A DNA stretch of 49,658 bases, from positions 1 to 49,658 of the forward strand of contig JAJDHA010000006.1 of NCBI GenBank assembly GCA_030265965.1. The letters run 5' to 3'. Position numbers and translations under genes: made by a program. Origin of the DNA: Odoribacter sp. OttesenSCG-928-L07. Lineage in GTDB: Bacteria > Bacteroidota > Bacteroidia > Bacteroidales > BM520. The notes under the pieces are model-generated. The model did not search any database. It was not told where the DNA came from and worked only from the letters and a program-made list of their open reading frames with translations. Below are positions 25,613 to 33,619 of the stretch, one piece after another (positions within the stretch are counted from its first letter, which is position 1; each line of letters starts with the position of its first letter).

Positions 25613-26832
25613 GAAGAGTAGTTGTAACAGGTGTCGGCATTTATTCATGCATTGGCAAAAATATTTCGGAAGTCACGGAATCATTAAAAATAGGTAAATC
25701 TGGTATCGGCATCGATGAAAAAAGAATCGAATACGGATACCGTTCACCATTAACAGGAATCGTAGAAAGACCAATATTAAAAGGCATACTCGACAGACGA
25801 ACACGTGCATGTTTAGCGGAAGAAGGTGAATACGCATATATGGCAACAAAAGAAGCACTTGATAATGCCGGTGTTAATGATGAGTACCTCGACAATAATG
25901 AAATTGGTATCTTCTACGGTAATGACTCATCTGCAAAAGCAATTATTGAGGCTCACGCAGTTGCAGTGGAAAAGAAAGATACGATGCTTATGGGTTCCGG
26001 AGCTATCTTTCAATCTATGAACTCAACTGTAACTATGAACCTGGCAGTAATCTTCCGATTAAAAGGCATAAGCATGACAATAAGTGCGGCTTGTGCAAGT
26101 GGTTCTCATTCTACTGGATTAGGCTATATGTTTATAAAAAACGGATTGCAAGATATGGTTATCTGCGGTGGCGCTCAAGAGACAAATTTCTATTCTATGG
26201 GTAGTTTTGATGCATTAAGCGCTTTCTCAGTAAGAGTTAATGAACCGGAAAAAGCATCTCGTCCATTTGATTCTTCACGCGATGGACTCGTTCCAAGTGG
26301 TGGCGCCGCAACATTAATACTCGAAGAGTACGAGCACGCTGTAAAGCGTGGCGCTAACATTATTGCTGAGATTACAGGATACGGATTTTCATCGAATGGA
26401 ATTCATATTTCGCAACCTAATAATGTAGGCTCCGCAATTGCAATGGATAGAGCGATGAAAGATGCAAACATCAACGCAAAAGACATAGATTACATCAACG
26501 CTCATGCTACTTCTACCCCACTTGGTGATATGTACGAAGCAATGGCTATCGACAGTATATTCAACAAATACAAAACTCCCGTTAGCTCAACAAAATCTAT
26601 GACAGGACACGAGTGTTGGATGGCAGGTGCCAGCGAATTGATTTACTCATTAATTATGATGAGAAACAACTTCATCGCTCCTAATATAAATTTTGAAACT
26701 CCAGATGAGTATTCTGCCAAAATAAATATTATTTCTGAACCAACAAAGAAAGAATTGAGAACAATTATTTCAAACTCATTCGGTTTCGGTGGTACTAATA
26801 GCGCAATTATTTTAAAAGATTTGGATAAATAG
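25609..26832 (+). CDS. Beta-ketoacyl-ACP synthase (FabF-like)
   Basis: A 407-residue condensing enzyme with an intact triad: Cys162 in SAACASGSH, His299 in NAHATSTPLGD and His334 in MTGHECWMAGASE, ending with NSFGFGGTN. It overlaps fabG by 4 bases (ATGA), so the two are coupled. It differs from the KS at 14590 and lacks an adjacent CLF, so it may start chains or act in priming, like the second KS of aryl polyene loci (ApeR-like). Confidence 0.9.
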   Translation: MRRVVVTGVGIYSCIGKNISEVTESLKIGKSGIGIDEKRIEYGYRSPLTGIVERPILKGILDRRTRACLAEEGEYAYMATKEALDNAGVNDEYLDNNEIGIFYGNDSSAKAIIEAHAVAVEKKDTMLMGSGAIFQSMNSTVTMNLAVIFRLKGISMTISAACASGSHSTGLGYMFIKNGLQDMVICGGAQETNFYSMGSFDALSAFSVRVNEPEKASRPFDSSRDGLVPSGGAATLILEEYEHAVKRGANIIAEITGYGFSSNGIHISQPNNVGSAIAMDRAMKDANINAKDIDYINAHATSTPLGDMYEAMAIDSIFNKYKTPVSSTKSMTGHECWMAGASELIYSLIMMRNNFIAPNINFETPDEYSAKINIISEPTKKELRTIISNSFGFGGTNSAIILKDLDK

Positions 26833-26847
26833 ATAAGCTGAGAGTTA

Positions 26848-28206
26848 ATGGCAAATGTTTTATTAATAGCAGCAAACAACTACAAAGACCCCTATCCCGT
26901 ATATCCTCTCGGTGTAGCATATTTGAGTAAATATCTAAAAACTCATCTGCCTAATGATATAATTTCGGAGTTTGATTTTAACTTGCAGTCGTACGAAAAC
27001 TTGAAATCTTTACTTCAAAAACAAACTTTTGATATTATTGGAATATCTTTAAGAAATATTGACGACACAAATATTTTTGCAAAAAATTCATTTATTGAAC
27101 ACTATAAAAGAATCAACGATATTGTTCGTTCTCTTTCTAAATCTAAAATAATTTTGGGCGGCTCGGGATTTTCCATCTTTCCTGAAATAATTTTTCAAGA
27201 GTTAAACCCTGATTACGCAATACATGGAGAAGGTGAAGATTCTCTTTTGCAACTTATTAATGCCATAAAAAATCAGGAAGACACGCAAAACATTCCTGGT
27301 TTGGTTTTTTACAATAAGCTTTCAAATTCAATCAAAATTAATGAAAAAGGAAATTACATAGACAAACCTGAATTGGAAATTGGGAAAAATGAGGCTGAAT
27401 ATTATTGGAATGAAAGCGGAATGTTAAACATTCAAACCAAAAGAGGTTGTCCATACAACTGTATTTATTGCAGCTATCCGATTATTGATGGTAAAAAAGT
27501 TCGTACACTCGAACCTCAAAAGGTTTTAGAAAACATTATTCATTTAAACAAAACTTTAGGAATAAATTATCTGTTTTTCACCGATTCTATATTCAACATT
27601 AACAATGAATACAACAATAAACTTTGCAACTTAATTATTGACAGCAAGCTAAATATTAGTTGGGGTGCATATTTTTCGCCTAATAATCTAACTTATGAAG
27701 ATTTAAAACTATACAAACAAGCAGGTTTAACGCATATAGAATTTGGCACAGACTCATTATCCGACACACAATTAAGAAATTACCAGAAGAATTTTACTTT
27801 TGAAGATATTTAAAGAGCAAGCAATTATTGTTACGATTTGGGAATTTTTTATGCACATTTTCTGATTTTATGTGGTTTTTGCGAAACTGAGGATACTTTG
27901 AAAGAAACTTTTGAAAATTCAAAAAAAATTGAGCATTCTGTTTTTTTCCCTTACGTTGGAATGAGGATTTACCCAAAAACAAAACTTTGTGAAATTGCCA
28001 TCAAGGAAGGAATAATTACAAATGTTGACGAGCTTATCAATCCTATTTATTATGTAGCTAAAAGCGTTGATATTAATAAACTTGAGATGATGGCAAATGA
28101 AACCGGGAAAAAATGGATTTTCCCAAATTCTGAAGTTGATCCTATGATGTGTAAACTTAGACAGCGAGGAAGAAAAGGTCCTTTGTGGGAATACTTACGA
28201 TATTAA
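26848..28206 (+). pseudogene. B12-binding radical SAM protein interrupted by an in-frame stop
   Basis: The reading frame encodes about 451 residues with one TAA at 27811-27813 (codon 322). Upstream is a cobalamin-type domain (MANVLLIAANNYKDPYPVYP, FDIIGISLRN, ILGGSGFSIFP, YAIHGEGED) and a radical SAM core with Cys201, Cys205 and Cys208 (KRGCPYNCIYC). Downstream the same frame continues with YAHFLILCGFCETEDTL, typical of the end of such enzymes, so nothing but the stop breaks it. One base change from TTA, AAA or CAA gives TAA. It resembles the lipid-biosynthesis/ladderane-associated B12 radical SAM family. I see no usable restart codon just after the stop. It could be a recent null allele or an assembly error. 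Confidence 0.82.
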
Positions 28207-28230
28207 TATTTAGAGACGTTAATTTCTTAG

Positions 28231-28238
28231 TATATTTG
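28231..28238 (+). promoter_or_regulatory. TATATTTG -7-like element before the thioesterase
   Basis: This TAnnTTTG match lies 11 bases before the ATG at 28250, in the 43-base gap after the radical SAM frame. It may give the last three genes their own promoter with a nearly leaderless transcript. Confidence 0.45.
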
Positions 28239-28249
28239 CAAAATTATTT

Positions 28250-28678
28250 ATGATGACTGATTTATTTGCACAAATTAACACACGAATTCGTTTCAATGAA
28301 GTTGATTCCATGGGAATTGTGTGGCATGGCTCATATATTAAATATTTCGAAGACGCACGCGAAGAATTCGGCAGGAAATTCGAGCTCGGATACCTAAAGA
28401 TCTTTAGTGAAGGGTTTTATGCTCCATTAGTTAATATTGATTTTAGCTTTAAGTCGCCTCTTAAATACGGTGACATCGCTCGCATTGAAATAAAATACAA
28501 TGATAACGAAGCTGCTAAAATAGAATTCAGCTATAAAATTTATAATTCTGAAACAGACATACTTATAGCTACAGGCGCCAGTACTCAAGTGTTTCTTGAT
28601 AAAGACTTCAAACTTATGCTTTATCCTCCCGATTTTTTTATTCAATGGAAAAATAAATATCTTAATGAAAGTAAATAA
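28250..28678 (+). CDS. 4-hydroxybenzoyl-CoA-type acyl thioesterase
   Basis: A 142-residue hotdog thioesterase. The key phrase is RFNEVDSMGIVWHGSYIKYFEDAREEF, with the catalytic Asp of the YbgC/4HBT group. It would hydrolyse acyl- or aroyl-thioesters on CoA or ACP. In the locus it could release or edit the aryl polyene chain, or recycle the aryl-CoA starter. The next KS gene starts 14 bases before its stop codon. An alternative start is the adjacent ATG at 28253. Confidence 0.85.
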   Translation: MMTDLFAQINTRIRFNEVDSMGIVWHGSYIKYFEDAREEFGRKFELGYLKIFSEGFYAPLVNIDFSFKSPLKYGDIARIEIKYNDNEAAKIEFSYKIYNSETDILIATGASTQVFLDKDFKLMLYPPDFFIQWKNKYLNESK

Positions 28679-29825
28679 AATAATTGCACACAATATTATT
28701 TCATCGTTAGGTATAACAACCGAAGAAAATTACAACAATGTCATTTCAGGAAATAGTGGAGTAAAGAAATACGAAAAAAACATCTGGAGTATTCCCGAAC
28801 CTATCGCTGTTGCTAATGTAGATAAAATTCGTATATACAACGAATTTATTAATAAAGTCGGCATCAACCCTAATGACTACACATTATTAGAAACAATAGG
28901 AATACTCTCTTCATTTCAAGCAGTTAATCAAACCGAAGTTGACTTAAAATCCGAAAGAACAATATTTATTTTCTCAAGCACAAAAGGAAATATTGAACTT
29001 TTGGAATTAGATAATTCAACACAAAATGAAAAATTATTTTTATGGAATACTGCATCATTAATCAGTAACTTCTATTCTAACCCCAACAAACCAATTGTTA
29101 TATCAAACGCCTGCATTTCAGGCTCATCGGCTATGATTGTTGCTGACAAATTATTAAATGCCGGGATTTATGATACTGCTATAATAATTGGATTTGACGT
29201 TCTATCTAAATTTGCCATATCCGGGTTTCAGTCATTCCAAGCATTATCGCCGGAAAGGTGTAAGCCTTTCGATATCAACCGTATAGGATTAAATTTAGGA
29301 GAAGCCGCCGCAACAATTGTAATGCAATCTTCAAAAGATGAACATAAAAGCGGAGATATAATTTTTCATTCGGGAAGTATTACTAATGACGCAAATCATA
29401 TTTCTGGTCCATCAAGAACGGCTGAAGGCTTGTATAAAGCCATCGAGAAAACAATAATTGCAAGTACTAATAGCGATATTGATTTTCAGATTGATTTTAT
29501 CTGTACTCATGGAACATCAACGCCATACAATGACGATATGGAGGCTCTGGCAATTACACGCAATAATCTAGAAAACATACCTGCGTTCAGTTTAAAGGGA
29601 TATTTCGGTCATACTCTCGGTGCTGCTGGAATACTTGAAAATATTATTTCAATAGAATTATTAAAAAACAATATGATTATCAAAAGTTTGGGATATGAAA
29701 TATGTGGAGTGAAAAATCCAATAAATATCTCAACGACAACTCACAACAATACGAACAAATCTTTTTTAAAAACGATTTCCGGGTTTGGCGGGTGTAATGC
29801 AGCTACAATAATAACAAAAATCTGA
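28665..29825 (+). CDS. Beta-ketoacyl-ACP synthase family protein
   Basis: A 386-residue condensing enzyme from the ATG at 28665; the longer in-frame start at 28596 would lie deep inside the thioesterase gene. The triad is present: Cys150 in SNACISGSS, His282 in CTHGTSTPYND and His316 in YFGHTLGAAG. The C-terminus is ISGFGGCNAAT. It is more divergent than the other two ketosynthases of the locus and is followed immediately by a truncated Cys-less thiolase-fold protein, an arrangement like an alternative KS/CLF pair. Confidence 0.88.
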   Translation: MKVNKIIAHNIISSLGITTEENYNNVISGNSGVKKYEKNIWSIPEPIAVANVDKIRIYNEFINKVGINPNDYTLLETIGILSSFQAVNQTEVDLKSERTIFIFSSTKGNIELLELDNSTQNEKLFLWNTASLISNFYSNPNKPIVISNACISGSSAMIVADKLLNAGIYDTAIIIGFDVLSKFAISGFQSFQALSPERCKPFDINRIGLNLGEAAATIVMQSSKDEHKSGDIIFHSGSITNDANHISGPSRTAEGLYKAIEKTIIASTNSDIDFQIDFICTHGTSTPYNDDMEALAITRNNLENIPAFSLKGYFGHTLGAAGILENIISIELLKNNMIIKSLGYEICGVKNPINISTTTHNNTNKSFLKTISGFGGCNAATIITKI

Positions 29826-29826
29826 T

Positions 29827-30384
29827 ATGAATATCATTTCTAAATGTCAAATATTTGACGGCAAAATAATTCTCAATGATAAAGAAGTGTTCATTAATAA
29901 GAACAATGATACTATAAAAGATTTTCTTATTGCATCTTATAGATATTTTAACATTTCATATCCCAAATTTTTTAAAATGGATAATTTGTCGAAAGCTGGA
30001 TTTATCGCATCGGAACTCATTTTAAAAGATTTTTTTGAAGCAAATAAAATCGATAAAGAAAAATTCGGAATGATTTTTTCCAATAGCGTATCTTCCTTAG
30101 ATACTGATATCAATTTTCAAGAAACAATAAAAAATCCCGACAATTATTTCCCTAGTCCGGCTATTTTTGTTTACACATTAGCAAATATTGTAATGGGAGA
30201 AATTGCAATTCGGCATTCTATCACAGGCCATAACACATTCTTCATTGATAATGAATTTGATTATAAAAAACTTATGCAATACACCCAAATACTTAAATCT
30301 AATACAATCATCTCTCATTCATTGTGCGCATGGATAGATTGTATTGGTGAAAGACTGGATGTTAATATGTTTTTAGTAGAATAA
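29827..30384 (+). CDS. Truncated, Cys-less thiolase-fold protein
   Basis: A 185-residue protein matching only the N-terminal half of a ketosynthase: SKAGFIASELILKDFF, FGMIFSNSVSSLDTD and NYFPSPAIFVYTLANIVMGEI, then HNTFFID where the Cys loop should be. No Cys nucleophile or His residues are at the expected places. Similar small proteins (often called '3-oxoacyl-ACP synthase') occur next to full ketosynthases in Bacteroidetes polyene loci. A CLF-like or structural role with the protein at 28665 is inferred. It is the last gene of the locus, with 6 bases between its stop and the stop of the convergent M64 peptidase gene. Confidence 0.7.
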   Translation: MNIISKCQIFDGKIILNDKEVFINKNNDTIKDFLIASYRYFNISYPKFFKMDNLSKAGFIASELILKDFFEANKIDKEKFGMIFSNSVSSLDTDINFQETIKNPDNYFPSPAIFVYTLANIVMGEIAIRHSITGHNTFFIDNEFDYKKLMQYTQILKSNTIISHSLCAWIDCIGERLDVNMFLVE

Positions 30385-30390
30385 CCCTCA

Positions 30391-31665
30391 TTACCTATAA
30401 CTCTCAATCATCCTAACAATCGCATCTTGGCATGCACCACAGAAAACATCTCCTCTGAAAGTGTGCATTAAGCAATCGTAAGATGGTCGGTAAATCCCTT
30501 TGGCAGAATAACCGGCGCCTTCGAATACTCCGAGTTTATCAATGTATTTCTTTTCAACCGGCGTAGGAATCGGAGTTTTTTTATCCAATTGATGTTTCCA
30601 TTTAGAGTCGAAATCGACAAGCGTTGTGATATTATATTCCCAAGGTTCAACATCAAAAGGATAATAATCGCTGTACGATACTTCACTGTCGAAATACTCA
30701 TCTGCAAGTCCTGCAAACGCGTGACCAAATTCATGAATGATAACTTTTGCCGACGCCATATTTCCAGATGTACTGACGGAGTAATAGTTGTAGATTCCGC
30801 CGCCGCCGTAGATAGTACTATTTACCAAAATATAAATTTGATCGTAGGGTGCGTTGGCAGCAACATCTTTAATAGCAAAATAACTTGGGGAGGTACAATA
30901 TCTATCGCTTCTAAAAGTATCGAAATGACAATCGAGAATTGTATTTTTCCAATCATGCTTTCTCGGCACATCAACGCCGTTCTCTTTTGATGGAGCAAGA
31001 ACGCCGCGAACATTAAAATCATTGATATGTGATTTGAAAGGCTCAAAAGTTTTTAATACTTCCACAAAAGCATCACAATCTTGTTTGAATTTATCCATTT
31101 CACTTTCAGTATATCCATCAGGAAGAATTAAAACATCTACCTTCGAAGCCGGATCGCCGTTTATCATCGCATCATAAACTTGAAAAGTATATTTTTGTTC
31201 CGTAGTAACAAACATATCATCAGGAACAAAGAGTGTTGAAAAACTTTTCTCAAACTCTCCCCTATTATTTCTAACGAATATTTCGACTATTGCCTTTGAT
31301 TTAGGTAGCGGCATCGAAACAGATTCTTCGTAACAACGATTCATTTCCTTTGCCTCGTCTGTCGTTTGCCATTCTTGAAATAAGGTACAATAACCATGTG
31401 AATAAATAAGCTCATTCGTCTCGAAATCAAAAACCTTCAACATATTTGTCCCGTAGTTGAATTCGTCGATTAGATTAACTTTTGAACCTGCCCAATATTT
31501 CTCTACAATAAATTTATGGAGAACATATTCGGCACTCTCGTGATTACCACAATGGTAAACATCCATTCTTAATGATTTGTTTTCAAAGAAATTATCGAAC
31601 TTCTGTGCGTTAAGATTGATCACAGAAGCGATAATTAATGCTGTAATTAAAATTGTTTTTTTCAT
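30391..31665 (-). CDS. Secreted M64 family metallopeptidase
   Basis: A 424-residue secreted peptidase. A signal peptide ends near NLNAQ. The middle has VDVLILPDGYTESEM and the zinc motif HEFGHAFAGLADEY (His311, Glu312, His315, with a later Asp ligand). This matches the IgA peptidase M64 family, common in Bacteroidales. The name derives from a Clostridium IgA protease; the target in this organism is unknown. It closes the region downstream of the polyene locus, with both genes ending within 6 bases of each other. Confidence 0.88.
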   Translation of the reverse strand: MKKTILITALIIASVINLNAQKFDNFFENKSLRMDVYHCGNHESAEYVLHKFIVEKYWAGSKVNLIDEFNYGTNMLKVFDFETNELIYSHGYCTLFQEWQTTDEAKEMNRCYEESVSMPLPKSKAIVEIFVRNNRGEFEKSFSTLFVPDDMFVTTEQKYTFQVYDAMINGDPASKVDVLILPDGYTESEMDKFKQDCDAFVEVLKTFEPFKSHINDFNVRGVLAPSKENGVDVPRKHDWKNTILDCHFDTFRSDRYCTSPSYFAIKDVAANAPYDQIYILVNSTIYGGGGIYNYYSVSTSGNMASAKVIIHEFGHAFAGLADEYFDSEVSYSDYYPFDVEPWEYNITTLVDFDSKWKHQLDKKTPIPTPVEKKYIDKLGVFEGAGYSAKGIYRPSYDCLMHTFRGDVFCGACQDAIVRMIESYR

Positions 31666-31702
31666 TTTATATATTTTTATAACACACTTTATATTATATA
31701 TT

Positions 31703-31724
31703 GAGACGGGGCATGCTCCGTCTC
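31703..31724. repeat. 22-nt palindrome GAGACGG...CCGTCTC
   Basis: Eleven-base arms around GCATGC pair with one G-T wobble, in the gap upstream of the M64 gene. It resembles the 3800-3841 palindrome in ending (AGACG...CGTCT), so both may belong to one class of dispersed palindromes. Confidence 0.65.
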
Positions 31725-31740
31725 TACATTCACTACATCA

Positions 31741-31812
31741 TTTTGCCCCTAAATCCCCTAAAGGGGACTTTGCATTTTCATCACATTATCACATTATCAA
31801 ATCATCAACTAA
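31741..31812 (-). repeat. CCCCTAAATCCCCTAAAGGGG element, copy 1
   Basis: This copy lies directly 3' of the C69 dipeptidase stop codon and reads, on the minus strand, as short GTGATAAT runs followed by the C/G-rich core and a TGATG end. The core contains TCCCC/GGGGA arms that could form a small hairpin. Related copies are at 33443, 39407 and 45594. Confidence 0.75.
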
Positions 31813-31815
31813 TTC

Positions 31816-33399
31816 CTACCAAAGTTCATCATATTTTGTCCATAGATGATCACCTAAATCCCAAGCTTTCTCAACTGCTTCGGAACATTTTTGATTAGAA
31901 TAATCGGTTAAGAATTTGATACATTTCTTTTTATTTGATTTCAATAATTCCAAAGCTTGTGTTTCAATATCTTTTTGATTAGAAATCATTTCTTTTTGAA
32001 ATGGTACCCAAACTTCATCAAGATCGTGTTGCATATCGCCCCATCTATGAGCCGATAAAGTTCCGAGACGATTAAAAGCCCACCAAGCAGCTTTTCTACT
32101 GAAACCGGTTTCTCTACCGCAAGTTTTGTATTCAGCAGGTAAATCGGTAACGCATCCGTAAACCGGAACATAAACCGAAGATGCAACATTATCTAAAGCA
32201 AGCCAAACGAGTCCGCCTATTTCATCAGGCAAAAAGTTTCTACATTGGATGATCGTTGCATACATCGTGTACCAGCGCGAAATTGTGCGTTCTCCAAGCT
32301 CGCCCCAGCCGCCGTTTAATCTCAACATCTTTGTCATATCGTAAGGCATTTGAGGATTTGCCAAAGGAGAAATAACCATTTTGCCTTCTTTATCTGGAAC
32401 CAACAAAGTTTTTCTCATATCAAAATCAGTACCTTCATATTGATCCTTAAAAACAGCAATTAAATCCTCAAGAGTAACCGGTTTATCAGGTTTTACAGAA
32501 AAGGGATAATTTTCCGCGTTAGGATCTAATTTCAATGATGGAGCAAGTAGATCAAAAACTCTCCATTCTCTGCGACGAGCAGCAATAGAAGTACGAGTTT
32601 CAGGAGCATAAACATAACAAAATCTGAAAGTTTCTCCTTCTTTCCACCAATTATTTTCAAGTGCAACACTAAATAAATTATCAGAAAACATAAAATGGTC
32701 GAGATCATCAACATCAACTTCTTTGATTGTGCTTGCATTAGCATTAACCGAAACATGATTATCCGGTACTCGTTGAGCAACCCAGATAGCGCCCTTTTTA
32801 TCTTTTCCCGGACCAACTATTTCAAGATGCCAAACTTCATTTTTATCAGCAATTGTCAGACATTCACCTTCATCAATCCAACCATATTCCGCTAAAAGTT
32901 CTCCGGCAGTAGTAATCGCTTGTCTTGCCGTCGAGCAACGCTCAAGCATAAGCTGACACAGACGCTCACAATCTATTAATCCGATGGAAGAAACTAATTC
33001 GGGTCTGCCACCAAAGGTAGATTCACCAATTGCAAGTTGCTTTTCATTAATACAAGGATATGCAGAATTGATATAGCCGTAAGTATTTTTCAATTGTGGA
33101 ATCTCACCGACTTTTATATAGGAATAAGTTGGCATTTTCGTTGTATCACATCTTCCTCTTTTAAACATTTCAACAGTTGCATCATCTTTATGAGTTCTGT
33201 TAGGTTCAATAAGAATATTTGAGCGTGTTCTATGACTATCGTCTGTATGTGAAGTATATACAGAGCCATCAGAAGAAGCAAGTTTTCCAACAGTAATTGA
33301 AGTGCAACCATCAGCAAAACCGTTTATCCAATCCGATTTATCAATTTGAGCGATAAGGATGTTGGGAATTAAAAGAATAAAAAAGAATAGTTTTTTCAT
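31816..33399 (-). CDS. C69 family dipeptidase
   Basis: A 527-residue secreted peptidase from the ATG ending at 33399; an upstream start exists but would put 16 extra residues before the signal peptide. The signal is followed by ADGCTSITVGKLASSDGSVY, where the Cys is the N-terminal nucleophile after processing, as in PepD-type C69 dipeptidases. Other conserved phrases are THTDDSHRT (read TSHTDDSHRT), EVWHLEIVGPGKDKKGAIWVA and RREWRVFDLLAPS. It would digest dipeptides in the periplasm. It lies upstream of the M64 gene on the same strand. Confidence 0.88.
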   Translation of the reverse strand: MKKLFFFILLIPNILIAQIDKSDWINGFADGCTSITVGKLASSDGSVYTSHTDDSHRTRSNILIEPNRTHKDDATVEMFKRGRCDTTKMPTYSYIKVGEIPQLKNTYGYINSAYPCINEKQLAIGESTFGGRPELVSSIGLIDCERLCQLMLERCSTARQAITTAGELLAEYGWIDEGECLTIADKNEVWHLEIVGPGKDKKGAIWVAQRVPDNHVSVNANASTIKEVDVDDLDHFMFSDNLFSVALENNWWKEGETFRFCYVYAPETRTSIAARRREWRVFDLLAPSLKLDPNAENYPFSVKPDKPVTLEDLIAVFKDQYEGTDFDMRKTLLVPDKEGKMVISPLANPQMPYDMTKMLRLNGGWGELGERTISRWYTMYATIIQCRNFLPDEIGGLVWLALDNVASSVYVPVYGCVTDLPAEYKTCGRETGFSRKAAWWAFNRLGTLSAHRWGDMQHDLDEVWVPFQKEMISNQKDIETQALELLKSNKKKCIKFLTDYSNQKCSEAVEKAWDLGDHLWTKYDELW

Positions 33400-33442
33400 A
33401 TAAATTAGATTTTTGATAGACAGAATGACATAATTTGCAAAA

Positions 33443-33478
33443 CACACCTAAACCCACTAAAGGGAACTTTGTATTTCT
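33443..33478. repeat. Degenerate copy of the CCCCTAAATCCCC element
   Basis: CACCTAAACCCACTAAAGGG followed by AACTTTGTATTT resembles the core of the 31741 element with several changes. It lies between the divergent C69 and MATE genes, so the 3'-end position seen for other copies does not hold here. Confidence 0.5.
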
Positions 33479-33480
33479 TC

Positions 33481-33503
33481 GATGAAGTAATTTCTACTTC
33501 ATC
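33481..33503. repeat. Perfect inverted repeat GATGAAGTA/TACTTCATC
   Basis: Nine-base arms pair perfectly around a 5-base loop in the 220-base region between the divergent C69 and MATE genes. It could be an operator or a hairpin. Confidence 0.5.
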
Positions 33504-33540
33504 AGAAAAAGTCCACAAATTTACAATATTTTTTTATTCT

Positions 33541-33593
33541 AAAAAATTTTCAACTTTCAACTTTCAACTCTCAACTATTTGCTATCTTTGCAA
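33541..33593 (+). repeat. Promoter-bearing cassette, copy 1 (TTTCAAC heptamers)
   Basis: Four heptamers of TTTCAAC type are followed by TATTTGC and the -7-like TATCTTTG at 33583-33590. The 53 bases recur at 37606-37658 with a single mismatch. This copy lies 27 bases before the MATE start codon and probably contains its promoter. Confidence 0.75.
33583..33590 (+). promoter_or_regulatory. TATCTTTG -7-like element for the MATE gene
   Basis: Exact TAnnTTTG match 29 bases before the MATE start codon, inside a repeated 53-nt cassette. Confidence 0.55.
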
Positions 33594-33619
33594 ACTTTTT
33601 TGAGTCCAAAAAATTTACC

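Noticed and set aside
26848-28206. Two separate genes either side of 27811
   Set aside because: Both parts are in the same frame and make one enzyme; the second has no suitable start codon near its beginning.
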